From Chryseobacterium sp. CH21 (GTDB lineage: Bacteria; Bacteroidota; Bacteroidia; Flavobacteriales; Weeksellaceae), in contig NZ_QICI01000013.1 in NCBI RefSeq assembly GCF_004119445.1, positions 1 to 64,000 on the forward strand: a stretch of 64,000 nt of DNA. The letters are read 5' to 3'. A program made the position numbers and the translations under genes. This document shows, piece after piece, positions 7,770-17,033 of this stretch. Each line of letters begins with the position of its first letter. Within the stretch, counting starts at the first letter, position 1. The notes beneath the pieces are model-generated. The model searched no databases and was not told where the DNA came from. It worked only from the letters and a program-made list of their open reading frames with translations.

Positions 7770-9617
7770 ATGAAAATCAGTCTGACTAAAGCTGTTTTCC
7801 TTGGGTTGGTATTATCTGCATATACTACCGATGCACAGGTTCAAACAGTTGACAACAGCAAAAAAATGGAATGGTTTAAAAATGCCAAACTGGGTATTTT
7901 TATTCATTGGGGAATCTATTCTGTGAATGGGATCTCAGAATCCTGGTCATTCTTCAACAATTACATCAACCACGAAAGTTATATGAAACAGCTGAATGGT
8001 TTTTCAGCTTCAAAATATCAGCCTGAACAATGGGCAAACCTGATTAAAGAATCCGGAGCCAAATATGCAGTCATTACAACCAAACATCATGATGGCATAG
8101 CTTTATGGAACTCAAAAGCAGAAAATGCCACAACTATTCCTCAACAGTCCTTGGCAAAAAAAGATGTTTTGAGCCCATTTGTTACTGCATTGAAAAAATC
8201 GGGATTAAAAACCGGACTTTACTTTTCTTTACCAGATTGGAGCCATCCCTATTATGACATTAATACCCGCACAAAAAAACGATATGAAATAAAAGATGAT
8301 CCGAAACGCTGGCAGAATTTCATCAGCTATTATCAAAGTCAGCTTAATGAACTATCTTCTCAATATTCACCTGATCTTCTTTGGTTTGATGGAGACTGGG
8401 AACATACTTCCGAAGAATGGAAAGCACCTCAAACATTAGGTTTACTTAAAAAATACAACCCTAATATCATCATCAATTCCAGACTCAATAATCACGGAGA
8501 TTATGATACTCCTGAACAGGGAATTCCTGTAATTCCACCACAGAATCCATACTGGGAACTTTGTTATACGATGAATGATTCCTGGGGATTTCAGCCTTAT
8601 GACAAAGCATACAAAACACCCAATATGATTGTAAGAACCCTGGCAGATGTGATAAGCATGGGAGGAAATCTTCTGCTTGATATTGGCCCGAAAGCAAATG
8701 GTACAATTCCTGAGGAACAGATTGAGATTCTGAAAAATCTTGGAAGATGGACGTCTAAAAATCAAAAAGCTATTTATGAAACAACTCGTGGTATTCCTTT
8801 TGAAAACTATAAAGGGAAATCTTCATTTTCTACCTCTAAGAAATCTTTATTCCTTTATCTTGAGGAAGTCAAAAATTTTACAAAAATCTATGGATTAGTA
8901 ACCAAACCTATTTCAGTAAAAGTGATAGGAGATCCTTCTGCTGTTATTGCAATGGATCACAATGCCGAAAAAACACTGACATTGAATTTTTCCAATGTAA
9001 AATTTGACAAAGATGTTACCGTTGTGGAACTCACCTTTGATATTCCACCTGTATTTTTAAATAATTTTAAAACGGAAGAATATTCTCTGCCTGAAACTTT
9101 AGACAATACGAATACTCAGGAAGCAGCCTACAATATAGCCTATATGCTTTATAATGGAAATAATTTACTGACTTCTTCAGGACTGACCAGCGATGGACTT
9201 GATATGAACATCAGGAAAACATCCAAAACCAATCCGGAAACCCTGCAATGGATAAGTAAGCATGCTGAAGCTCTTTTTGAAACTGAAAAGGGATTACCCA
9301 GTGGTCATTATTCCGGAATGAGCGCATTATCAAAAGACAAACAAACGCTTTATCTTTTTGTAGAAGGGGCGCCTACAGGTCCAATTGCTTTAAAAGGTAT
9401 AAAAAATGGAATTTCCAGAATAAGAGTTGTGGGCGAAGGTACTATGCTATCCCATACGATTTACAATAAGCTTTACTGGAGTGACCGGCCTGGAATTATT
9501 TATATTGATCTTCCCAAGGAAAAACTTGACAAACAGATGACCGTTATTGCTGTTTTACTTAATAAACCTCTGGAGCTGTACAGAGAAAGTGTAGGGGCAA
9601 TTGAAAATAATCTTTAG
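7770..9617 (+). CDS. GH29 alpha-L-fucosidase
   Basis: The 615-residue exported enzyme removes terminal alpha-L-fucose. A signal peptide (ending near TTDAQ) precedes a GH29 domain with EWFKNAKLGIFIHWG, AKYAVITTKHHDG and LLWFDGDWEH, where Asp207 is the expected nucleophile. GGNLLLDIGPKANGTIPEEQ near residue 300 is also typical. A C-terminal beta-rich part repeats a fucosidase-like tail twice (ETTRGIPFENYKG and ETEKGLPSGHYSG), so the protein is longer than many relatives. It is convergent with ndk across a shared terminator. Confidence 0.92.
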   Translation: MKISLTKAVFLGLVLSAYTTDAQVQTVDNSKKMEWFKNAKLGIFIHWGIYSVNGISESWSFFNNYINHESYMKQLNGFSASKYQPEQWANLIKESGAKYAVITTKHHDGIALWNSKAENATTIPQQSLAKKDVLSPFVTALKKSGLKTGLYFSLPDWSHPYYDINTRTKKRYEIKDDPKRWQNFISYYQSQLNELSSQYSPDLLWFDGDWEHTSEEWKAPQTLGLLKKYNPNIIINSRLNNHGDYDTPEQGIPVIPPQNPYWELCYTMNDSWGFQPYDKAYKTPNMIVRTLADVISMGGNLLLDIGPKANGTIPEEQIEILKNLGRWTSKNQKAIYETTRGIPFENYKGKSSFSTSKKSLFLYLEEVKNFTKIYGLVTKPISVKVIGDPSAVIAMDHNAEKTLTLNFSNVKFDKDVTVVELTFDIPPVFLNNFKTEEYSLPETLDNTNTQEAAYNIAYMLYNGNNLLTSSGLTSDGLDMNIRKTSKTNPETLQWISKHAEALFETEKGLPSGHYSGMSALSKDKQTLYLFVEGAPTGPIALKGIKNGISRIRVVGEGTMLSHTIYNKLYWSDRPGIIYIDLPKEKLDKQMTVIAVLLNKPLELYRESVGAIENNL

Positions 9618-9644
9618 CCCTCCTCAAAACTTTAGTCTATAAAA

Positions 9645-9680
9645 ACAAAATCCGGAGATTTCTCTCCGGATCTTTTATTT
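9645..9680. terminator. Bidirectional terminator between fucosidase and ndk
   Basis: TCCGGAGA (9651-9658) pairs with TCTCCGGA (9663-9670), flanked by an A-rich left side and T-rich right side. It serves the two convergent genes. Confidence 0.8.
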
Positions 9681-9695
9681 TGTAAGATGATTTTC

Positions 9696-10112
9696 TTAGA
9701 AAATCTCTCTTCCTGAAAAATGGAACTGAGCTTCGATTAATGCATTCTCGTTAGAATCTGAACCGTGAACTGCATTTTCTCCGATGCTTCTTGCAAACAT
9801 TTTTCTGATTGTACCTTCTGCAGCTTCTGCAGGGTTAGTAGAACCTATTAATGTTCTGAAGTCTTCAACTGCATTGTCTTTTTCTAAAACTGCAGCTACG
9901 ATAGGACCAGAGCTCATAAATTCTACTAATTCTCCGTAAAATGGTCTTTCAGCGTGAACTTCATAGAATTTTTTTGCATCAGCAACTGTAAGCTGAGTTA
10001 ATTTTAAAGCTTTGATTTTGAAACCTCCTTCAGCAATCTTACCCAATATAGCACCGATATGTCCGTCAGCAACAGCATCAGGCTTAATCATAGTGAATGT
10101 AATGTTAGACAT
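9696..10112 (-). CDS. ndk: Nucleoside diphosphate kinase
   Basis: The 138-residue protein transfers the gamma phosphate from ATP to nucleoside diphosphates. [10 protein letters not shown] at the N-terminus, ERPFY near residue 55 and [10 protein letters not shown] with the phosphorylated His116 are all present. Length is standard. It is a single-gene transcript; a TAATTTTG box sits 24 bases upstream of the ATG. Confidence 0.98.
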   Translation of the reverse strand: MSNITFTMIKPDAVADGHIGAILGKIAEGGFKIKALKLTQLTVADAKKFYEVHAERPFYGELVEFMSSGPIVAAVLEKDNAVEDFRTLIGSTNPAEAAEGTIRKMFARSIGENAVHGSDSNENALIEAQFHFSGREIF

Positions 10113-10135
10113 AAATGTATATTTTTTTAATGGCG

Positions 10136-10143
10136 CAAAATTA
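10136..10143 (-). promoter_or_regulatory. -7 promoter box of ndk
   Basis: TAATTTTG on the minus strand fits TAnnTTTG and lies 24 bases before the ndk start codon. A TTG element at the usual -33 distance was not found. Confidence 0.4.
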
Positions 10144-10221
10144 CAAAAAATATCTTTGATTTTTATTTTAATTTTTTTTTAACATAAAAATAACTTTTAT
10201 TAAGAAATCATGAACCAAACT

Positions 10222-10237
10222 TTGGCACAGTAATTGT
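10222..10237 (+). promoter_or_regulatory. Sigma-54-like promoter
   Basis: TTGGCAC at 10222-10228, then five bases, then TTGT at 10234-10237 match the -24/-12 sigma-54 consensus (TGGCAC-N5-TTGC) at all positions but the last C. It points to a 65-70 base region ending in a strong terminator at 10292-10314 and containing no ordinary gene. A functional role is inferred only. Confidence 0.4.
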
Positions 10238-10247
10238 TTATTCTATT

Positions 10248-10314
10248 GCGATTCTCATGTTTAATTTGAGTTTTCATGGTTATTAGTTTTTACCCAGCTT
10301 CGGCTGGGTTTTTT
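10248..10314 (+). ncRNA. Candidate small RNA (or tiny leader ORF)
   Basis: Between a sigma-54-like promoter and a perfect terminator there is room for an RNA of about 65 bases starting near 10248. It contains a small hairpin CTCA...TGAG and a possible 9-codon ORF (MFNLSFHGY, 10258-10287) just before the terminator. Neither neighbour (ndk, rsgA) is downstream on this strand. The RNA could be a regulator, or the ORF a short peptide; neither is established. Confidence 0.35.
10292..10314 (+). terminator. Strong orphan intrinsic terminator
   Basis: ACCCAGC-TTCG-GCTGGGT is a 7-base GC-rich stem closed by a UUCG-type tetraloop and followed by six T. No annotated plus-strand gene ends before it, which argues for a short transcript here. 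Confidence 0.85.
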
Positions 10315-10461
10315 ATTTTCAAAAAACAGGGCTTTTTTTATTAATTATATAATTTTCAAAAGGATATTGAATCATATTTAATGATATTGTCGTTTTTATT
10401 TCAATTGATAAAACAACTGGGTTACATAAAAAACCATTCTCAAGATCTATTAAAATGTGAC

Positions 10462-10509
10462 AAAAGTAGAGTTATCTGCCAAAAAAGAAACATCAAAAAG
10501 TAGAGTTAT
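10462..10509. repeat. Direct repeat AAAAGTAGAGTTAT
   Basis: The 14-mer AAAAGTAGAGTTAT occurs at 10462-10475 and again at 10496-10509. The surrounding 380 bases up to rsgA are AT-rich, and I see no gene in them. This may be a regulatory repeat or a scar of a mobile element. Confidence 0.5.
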
Positions 10510-10698
10510 TTAAAAACTGATTTTTTTCATCAAAAACTAAAAAAAATAGTAATTAAAAAACTACATCATGTCAAAGAATTAAATTTAATCTTAAATAATT
10601 AATATCATAAAATATTACCCCAACAAAACAATAAGAGAATACGTACAGATTGTCCGAATTAATCTGCAGTAGTCATAAGTAAATTGATTTGTATCTGA

Positions 10699-11625
10699 TT
10701 ATTTTTGAGAAGCTTCTTCCGCTTCATCCATCAGTTTAATGTAAGTAGCATAGCGCGAATGCTCAATTTCTCCTGTTTCAAGAGCATCAATAACAGCACA
10801 CTTTGGTTCGTTAACGTGTAAACAATTGTGAAATTTGCACTCTTCTCTCTTCTTGAAAATCTCAGGGAAGTAATGCTGTACCTCTTCTTTTTCAATATCA
10901 ATCATAGCAAATTCACGAACACCAGGGGTATCGATAACATTTCCTCCAAAGTGCCAGAAATGCATCTGTGCAAAAGTTGTGGTATGTTTCCCTTTAAGGT
11001 GGGTGTCGGAAATTTCGGATGTCTTTAAGTTTAATCCAGGTTGCAGAGCATTCACTAATGTAGATTTTCCACAACCAGAATGGCCAAAGAATACAGAAGT
11101 TTTATCTTTAAGAATTTCCTGCAGCTGGTCAAGGTTTAATTTTGAATAGGATGAGATCTCCAAAGTATCATAGCCTATTTCCTGATAAAGAAACTCTACT
11201 TCTTTTACAATTTCAATTTCCTCTTCATGAAGAACATCCATTTTATTAAAAAGGATTACAGGTGTAATATTGTAAGCTTCGCAGCACGCCAAAAACCTAT
11301 CCAGGAAACCTAAAGATGTTTCGGGATGCTTCAATGTAAAGATAAAGCATGCCAAATCAATATTGGATGCAATAATGTGTGCTTCTTTGGAAAGGTTTAC
11401 AGATTTTCTGATCAGATAATTGGTGCGTGGCTCAATTTTCGTGATCCAGGCAATATCATCCTGTTCGAGTTGAAACTCAACAAAATCTCCTACAGCAAGT
11501 GGATTGGTAAGTCTGGTTTTTATTAATTTGAATTTCCCCCTGATTCTGGCCTCGAAAATTTTATTTGTTTCCAATTCCAAAACCTGGTACCAACTGCCTG
11601 TAGATTTAATGATTTTTCCTTTCAT
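10699..11625 (-). CDS. rsgA: Ribosome biogenesis GTPase RsgA
   Basis: The 308-residue protein is the circularly permuted GTPase that acts in late 30S subunit assembly. An N-terminal OB-fold is followed by NKMD (G4), then the P-loop GHSGCGKSTLVNAL, DTPGVREF (G3) and a C-terminal zinc motif CKFHNCLHVNEPKC. The chosen start (MKGKIIKSTG) fits the family; an in-frame ATG 27 bases upstream would add nine unlikely residues. It stands alone between two spacers. Confidence 0.95.
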   Translation of the reverse strand: MKGKIIKSTGSWYQVLELETNKIFEARIRGKFKLIKTRLTNPLAVGDFVEFQLEQDDIAWITKIEPRTNYLIRKSVNLSKEAHIIASNIDLACFIFTLKHPETSLGFLDRFLACCEAYNITPVILFNKMDVLHEEEIEIVKEVEFLYQEIGYDTLEISSYSKLNLDQLQEILKDKTSVFFGHSGCGKSTLVNALQPGLNLKTSEISDTHLKGKHTTTFAQMHFWHFGGNVIDTPGVREFAMIDIEKEEVQHYFPEIFKKREECKFHNCLHVNEPKCAVIDALETGEIEHSRYATYIKLMDEAEEASQK

Positions 11626-11789
11626 AGATAATGCTGGTGCAAATATACGCAATTAGGGCTTAGAATTCAGGAAATAGGTTTAAAAACACATGTTTCAATT
11701 GTCCTAAATACTGATGCCTAAGCCCTAATCTCTATTTTTAGCTGAAAATTAAGTAAAAGTTTTGTTACCTTTTACCTATTATTTACAAC

Positions 11790-12869
11790 TTATCTTTCAA
11801 TCATAATATTATTCTGAACTTCAATAGATTCTTCGTGAATCGCTTTGAAAACTTTTTCAATGAATTCCTGAGACATTCCGGTTTCTTTTGCTTTTTGAGT
11901 AGCGTATTCAGTAATAACTTTCCAACGTTCAGGCTGGAAGATCGCAATGTCATTCTCTTTTTTAAGTTTACCGATCTTTTCAGAAATTTTCATTCTTTGA
12001 GAAAGAAGTTCAATTAACTGAAAATCAAGATCTGAAATAAGGGTTCTGTGTCTTCCCATTTCACCTTCAAAACCTGCAAGATTAGAGCTTCTTACTTTCA
12101 GGTTACCGATAAGATCCGCAAGAACTTCCGGAGTAATCTGCTGAGAAGCATCACTCCAAGCCTCATTAGGGTTACAGTGAGATTCAATAATTGCTCCCTG
12201 ATATCCTACGTTAAGTGCTTCCTGTGTGATATCGGCAAGACCTGTCCTGTTTCCGCAGATGTGAGAAGGGTCAATCAGCATTGGAATATTAGGGAACTGG
12301 CTTTTGAAATCAAGGGCAATCTGCCAATTTGGGTTGTTTCTGTATTTTGTTTTCTGGTATGTTGAAAATCCTCTGTGAATTGCTCCCAGGTTTTTAATAT
12401 CCTGGCCTAAAAGTCTTTCCAAAGCTCCGATCCATAATGCAAGATCCGGATTAACAGGATTTTTCACGAATACAGGCTTATCTGTTCCTCTTAAAGCCAT
12501 AGCGATTTCCTGTACTGTAAATGGATTCACTGTAGAACGGGCTCCAATCCAAAGAACGTCCACATCTGCTTCTAAGGCTGCAAATACGTGGTGTGCATTG
12601 GCAACTTCGGTAGCTGTTTTAAAACCGTACTCTTCTTTTACTTTTTTCAGCCAGTTCAAACCGATCACTCCTACTCCTTCGAAACCGTTTGGCTTGGTAC
12701 GAGGTTTCCAGATTCCGGCACGGAAAACAGATACATTAGCATTGGATTCTTTGATCCTTTTAGCCGTCTCAAGCATTTGAGCTTCACTTTCCGCACTACA
12801 TGGTCCCGCGATCATTAAAGGCTGTGTAAGCTCATTGATCCACTCATTTTTTAAATCATTTAAATTCAT
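11790..12869 (-). CDS. Bifunctional DAHP synthase / chorismate mutase type II
   Basis: The 359-residue protein joins a KDO8P-like DAHP synthase (residues 1 to about 260) to an AroQ-type chorismate mutase (about 265-355), a fusion common in Bacteroidetes. It begins the shikimate pathway and also directs chorismate to prephenate. Seen are MIAGPCSAESEAQ, FRAGIWKPRTKPN, WIGARS, FVKNPVNPD, IDPSHICGNR and, in the mutase part, DLDFQLIELLSQRM and ISEKIGKLK. The fused mutase often gives feedback control by prephenate. The 400-base upstream spacer could carry regulation, but no attenuator is clear. Confidence 0.93.
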   Translation of the reverse strand: MNLNDLKNEWINELTQPLMIAGPCSAESEAQMLETAKRIKESNANVSVFRAGIWKPRTKPNGFEGVGVIGLNWLKKVKEEYGFKTATEVANAHHVFAALEADVDVLWIGARSTVNPFTVQEIAMALRGTDKPVFVKNPVNPDLALWIGALERLLGQDIKNLGAIHRGFSTYQKTKYRNNPNWQIALDFKSQFPNIPMLIDPSHICGNRTGLADITQEALNVGYQGAIIESHCNPNEAWSDASQQITPEVLADLIGNLKVRSSNLAGFEGEMGRHRTLISDLDFQLIELLSQRMKISEKIGKLKKENDIAIFQPERWKVITEYATQKAKETGMSQEFIEKVFKAIHEESIEVQNNIMIER

Positions 12870-13268
12870 TATTCTAAATTTTATTGTTTTTTTATATCAT
12901 TTTTCGTTAACAGCAATAGCCCTTTGGATTATAAAATTTAATTTATAATTCTTTTCAAAAAATGCCGTTCAAAATTGTTTAAAGGAATCAGGAAAATAAT
13001 AGGGCTCTACTTCTCCTGTATTTTTTGGAAAGAAATTCAGTTAACAGTACCAATAAAATCGGTAATACGTTCTGAAATTTCTATAATAAGAAGCAGAAAA
13101 ACTAAAATAACCGCTAAAAAAGTAATTAGCGGGTGCAAAAAAAGACTGATATGTGTTAGTCAAATTTTCCATTTTATTCTGGAAATGTCTTGTTTTAGCG
13201 TTTCTGGTTGTAATTTGCTTTTGTCAAAAAATTATTTTCGACAGAAATATTTGACAAATATATAAAAA
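12870..13268. other. Spacer between dnaX and DAHP synthase, no gene seen
   Basis: This AT-rich stretch has a 96-codon plus-strand reading frame (12975-13265) whose translation is low-complexity and basic and resembles no protein I know. I treat it as noncoding. It must hold the promoter of the DAHP synthase gene, but no convincing TAnnTTTG box was found. Confidence 0.5.
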
Positions 13269-14968
13269 TTATGTCAAATCAAACTTCATTAAATCATCAA
13301 GATCTTTTAAAAGTGGATTTTTTTCGATAAATTTTTCAAACATTTTTCTCTTCGTCACCACCTCAATCTTCAGATTTTCAACGTCTCTGACGTATTCTAC
13401 CTCGATAATATGATTCTGAATTTTTCTTTTAAAATGATTAAAAAATTCTCCACTTATTTTATCAAATTCTACTTTTGCAGAATCTGAAGGGAACAAAACT
13501 TTGATTTTATGTTCTTCAGCTTTTACCAGCTTAAAGGTTTTTACTGCATTAAATACAAAGTTATTTTTTACCTGAAGCTGTTTAAGCATAATTTTCCATT
13601 CCATCTGCAGATCTGTATCTGTAAAATGGTTTTGGGGAAGATTTTCGGTTCTTACAGTTACGTTTTCTGTTTCTTCTACTTTATCTTCTTTATTCAGGAA
13701 AGAATTGATGCTAAACCCGGAAGACATTCCCGGTCTTGATAATGGTTTGGATGTTTTTGTTACTGGAGTTTCTTGGACTTTATCTGAAACTGTAGTTGGC
13801 TGTTCTGTTTTAATTTCCTTTTTCTCCGGAGCTTTTTCCGGTATCTTCACTTCCTGCTTCTCACTGAGAAACGGAGCCAGAATTAGGAACTTTTTTTTTT
13901 AGTATCGCCTAAATTAGCTGTCAGTGAAGCCAGCTGCATTAATGCAATTTCAACCGTAAGTCTAGGGTTTTTTGAATTTTTATAATTAATATCCGCATGG
14001 TTGCAGATCTCAATACCATCAATCAACTGTTGGGCGACCCACTTTTGTCCCTGTTCTACAAACTTAGCTTTTGTCTTCTCTCCCACTTCAATGAGCTCCA
14101 TGGTGGAAGCATTCTGTGCCATCATCAGATCTCTGAAATGATTTCCTAATCCGGCAATGAAGATATGAGGATCAAAACCTTTTTTTACAATCTCATTGAA
14201 CGCGAAAAGTACTTCCGGAATTTTATTTTCCTTGGCGAGATCCACAATGTTCAGATATTGATCGTAATCCAGAATATTTAATACTTCAGCAGCTTTTGCC
14301 AGCGTAATATTTTTCTGGGAGAAAGTAGAAAGTCTATCAAAAATGGAAAGAGCATCTCTTAATGCACCATCAGCTTTTTGCGCGATCAGATACAATGCAT
14401 CGTCTTCGTACTGGATATTTTCTTTTTGGGCAATATTTTTAAGATGATTCTGGATGTCTTCAATCGTAATTCTCTTGAAGTCATAAATCTGACAACGGGA
14501 TAAAATGGTTGGGATAATCTTATGTTTCTCCGTGGTTGCCAGAATAAAAATAGCATGAGCAGGCGGCTCTTCCAAAGTTTTAAGGAAAGCATTGAAAGCG
14601 GCAGAAGACAGCATATGAACCTCATCGATGATATATACTTTGTATTTACCCACCTGAGGCGCAAATCTTACCTGATCTATCAGTTCCCTGATATCATCTA
14701 CGGAGTTATTGGATGCTGCATCCAACTCATAGATATTATAGGCAAAGCCGTCTTCTGAAACCGAGCCATCTTTCTCATTAATTTTTCTTGCCAGAATCCT
14801 CGCGCAGGTAGTTTTACCCACACCACGAGGACCACAAAAAAGTAATGCCTGAGCTAACTGACTTTCTTCAATTGCATGTTCTAAAGTATCCGTAATATGG
14901 GATTGTCCTACAACTGTATCAAACTCTTGAGGACGATATTTTCTTGCAGATACTATAAAATTTTCCAT
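13269..14968 (-). CDS. dnaX: DNA polymerase III subunits gamma/tau (frame break at A10)
   Basis: The clamp-loader ATPase: residues 1-361 form the gamma part with YRPQEFDTVVGQ, the Walker A GPRGVGKTTCARIL, DEVHMLS and the sensor region ATTEKHKIIPTILSRC. This frame ends DTKKKSS-stop right after an A10 run at 13891-13900. One extra A continues into the tau-like C-terminal region (KKKKFLILAPFL..., then Pro/Lys/Glu-rich, then a globular end), giving 566 residues. In other bacteria such a run yields gamma and tau by slippage. Here a sequencing undercall is an equal explanation, because other genes in the window break in the same way. Confidence 0.9.
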
Positions 14969-15003
14969 TGGTCAAAAATAAGAAATATAGTTTTAATTTG
15001 AAA

Positions 15004-15063
15004 ATTAAAAGTTTTCAAATATCAACAAAAAACATATTTCTGCTTAAATTGGAAAACTTTTAA
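15004..15063 (-). terminator. Long inverted repeat between tetR and dnaX
   Basis: ATTAAAAGTTTTC at 15004-15016 is mirrored by GAAAACTTTTAAT at 15051-15063, a 13-base stem with a 34-base loop directly after the tetR stop. It could be a terminator or processing site separating tetR from dnaX; the long loop makes it weaker than usual. Confidence 0.4.
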
Positions 15064-15066
15064 TCT

Positions 15067-15699
15067 CTATTTTTTCTTGCTGTAGGCAAAGTCAATCAAT
15101 TCAACAACAGCTGCTTCAATTTCTTTTCTTCCTTCTTCAGTTTTCAGGTCGATACCACAGAACTTGTTAGCATTATATCCTGTATAAAGGTTAAGATAGT
15201 ATGCTCCTGAAACAATTAAAGCCATAATTGCTCTGTGTCTCGTAGCTACTCCTTCACCGAAATAAGGATCTGAGATGTTTCCAAATAAAACTTCTCCTAC
15301 TTCTTCGCGTTGTTCAACTAATTTTTTAAGAATAGGTTTACTTTCTGAAAGTTCCCAAAGGATAATTTTCTGAAGTTCTTTATTTTTCTTCAGGTTTTCG
15401 AACTGATTGAGTACAACCATTTTGGTAAGCTCGTGTCCACCATCGGAGAAATCCATATCAACATCCTGGTTAACCTGGCTCCAGTAATCCTGAGATTTGA
15501 TATATTCATCGATCAGTTTATCAGTACTTCCAAAGTACTCATAGATCAATTTTTTATCAAATCCGGCTACTGCGGCAATTTTACTTACTTTTAGTCCGGA
15601 GTATCCTTTTACTCTTAAAATTTTACCAACTGCAGCAAGCAGTTTTTGCTTGGTTTTTTCTTTGTCCCTAATGGGGCCCTGCACTACTTTTCTAGGCAT
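15067..15699 (-). CDS. TetR/AcrR family transcriptional regulator
   Basis: The 210-residue protein has an N-terminal TetR helix-turn-helix (KVSKIAAVAGFDKKLIYEYFGS, about residues 38-60) and a longer helical ligand domain. It begins 5 bases after the stop of the serine palmitoyltransferase-like gene, so the two form an operon. The regulator may therefore control membrane lipid synthesis, although its ligand is unknown. A hairpin separates it from dnaX. Confidence 0.85.
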   Translation of the reverse strand: MPRKVVQGPIRDKEKTKQKLLAAVGKILRVKGYSGLKVSKIAAVAGFDKKLIYEYFGSTDKLIDEYIKSQDYWSQVNQDVDMDFSDGGHELTKMVVLNQFENLKKNKELQKIILWELSESKPILKKLVEQREEVGEVLFGNISDPYFGEGVATRHRAIMALIVSGAYYLNLYTGYNANKFCGIDLKTEEGRKEIEAAVVELIDFAYSKKK

Positions 15700-15704
15700 A
15701 ATTA

Positions 15705-16961
15705 TTATTTTTTCGCAATATGCAATTTTTTATTAATATCATCAAACGCATTAAGCGTTTTATCGAGATGTTCTTTTTCGTGTCTTGCCGTTACACTCAT
15801 CCTGATACGCGCATCTTTTCTTGGTACAGCCGGATAAAGAATCGGGTTGGTATAGATTCCTTTTTCTATTAGTAGTTTTCCGGCTTCTCCTGTTACATAG
15901 GGATCTCCTATTTTCACAGGAATAATTGCGGAACAGGTAACTCCGGTATCTAAACCTAGATCATCAAGCCCTTTTTTGAAATAATTGATGTTGCTCCAGA
16001 GTTTTTCTCTCCAGATGGGTTCTTCGTCAATTAAATCAATGGCTTTAACAATTCCTGCTGATGATGGTGGAGCTGTTGCTGAGAAAATCTGCTGACGGGA
16101 ATGGAATCTGATAAATGCTGCTATTTTTTTATCAGCAATGACATATCCTCCTAGATTTCCAAACGTTTTACTGAATGTTCCTGTAATGATGTCAACTTTA
16201 TCCAATAATCCAGCCTGTTCCAAAGTACCTCTACCTGTTTCTCCAAGGATACCCACGCCATGTACGTCGTCTACCATTAGAAAGGCATTATACTTTTTCA
16301 CAAGATTATAGATCTCATTAATACGGGAGGTATCACCATCCTGGGAATACACTCCATCCACAATAACGAGTTTCGTACGGTACAGATTTTCAGATACCTT
16401 CAAAATGTGTTCCAAAGATTCCAAATTATTGTGCGGAAATGTTTTTTTATTGGTAAAAGCACATCCTTCGTGTACGCTGGCATGCACAGCCATATCTAAA
16501 ATAGCAAGATCTTCTTTCTGCATTAAGCACTGTAAACTAGCGCTATTGGCAGTATAACCGGTAGTAAATACTACGGCTTCATCTTCTGTTCTTTTAAAAA
16601 AACTTGAAATTCTTTTTTCTAAGGCGTTGTGGTAATCAAAATAGCCACCAATAAGAGGAGTAGCTCCTGTTCCTGTTCCATACTTCTCTATTCCCTCAAT
16701 AGCAGCTTGTTTTACTTTTGGGTGCTGCGTAAATCCCAAATAATCACTAGATACGAAACTAACAAATTCTCTGTTTTGATCTGCAATATTTACATTCAGT
16801 ATTGCATTGGTTCCTGAAGTATTCTTCAGTCTGTAGTTCATATGCCCGTTAGACTTTACAAAGTCTAAATATTCATAAAAAATTTCAGCCCTTTGAGCCA
16901 TATTGTTATCTGGTATATTCTCAAAGTCTTTAATAGTTGCTGTTGTGAAATTGATGCTCAT
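15705..16961 (-). CDS. Serine palmitoyltransferase-like alpha-oxoamine synthase
   Basis: The 418-residue PLP enzyme belongs to the alpha-oxoamine synthase family, which condenses an amino acid with an acyl-CoA or acyl-ACP. It shows SSDYLGFTQHPKV, GTGTGATPLIGGYFDYHNALE, DDVHGVGILGETGRG and TGTFSKTFGNLGG with the PLP lysine. In sphingolipid-making Bacteroidetes this is serine palmitoyltransferase. Chryseobacterium also makes sulfonolipids through a cysteate-using relative, so the amino acid substrate is open. 8-amino-7-oxononanoate synthase is less likely without biotin genes nearby. It is followed by a tetR gene. Confidence 0.85.
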   Translation of the reverse strand: MSINFTTATIKDFENIPDNNMAQRAEIFYEYLDFVKSNGHMNYRLKNTSGTNAILNVNIADQNREFVSFVSSDYLGFTQHPKVKQAAIEGIEKYGTGTGATPLIGGYFDYHNALEKRISSFFKRTEDEAVVFTTGYTANSASLQCLMQKEDLAILDMAVHASVHEGCAFTNKKTFPHNNLESLEHILKVSENLYRTKLVIVDGVYSQDGDTSRINEIYNLVKKYNAFLMVDDVHGVGILGETGRGTLEQAGLLDKVDIITGTFSKTFGNLGGYVIADKKIAAFIRFHSRQQIFSATAPPSSAGIVKAIDLIDEEPIWREKLWSNINYFKKGLDDLGLDTGVTCSAIIPVKIGDPYVTGEAGKLLIEKGIYTNPILYPAVPRKDARIRMSVTARHEKEHLDKTLNAFDDINKKLHIAKK

Positions 16962-16996
16962 CCTTAATCTTATTTGTTGTGTGGTTTAAAAAGAAA

Positions 16997-17032
16997 CAAA
17001 TATATAACTATTTAGGAGGCTTAAAGGCCTCT
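16997..17032 (-). promoter_or_regulatory. Promoter box and upstream dyad of the lipid synthase operon
   Basis: TATATTTG (minus strand, 16997-17004) fits TAnnTTTG and lies 36 bases before the start codon. Directly upstream is a near-perfect dyad, AGGAGGC-TTAAAG-GCCTCTT (17014-17033), placed where an activator or the TetR repressor could bind. Binding by TetR is inference. Confidence 0.45.
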
Positions 17033-17033
17033 T

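Noticed and set aside
12975..13265. Plus-strand 96-codon frame between DAHP synthase and dnaX
   Set aside because: Low-complexity basic translation with no recognisable motif in an AT-rich spacer; not supported as a gene.
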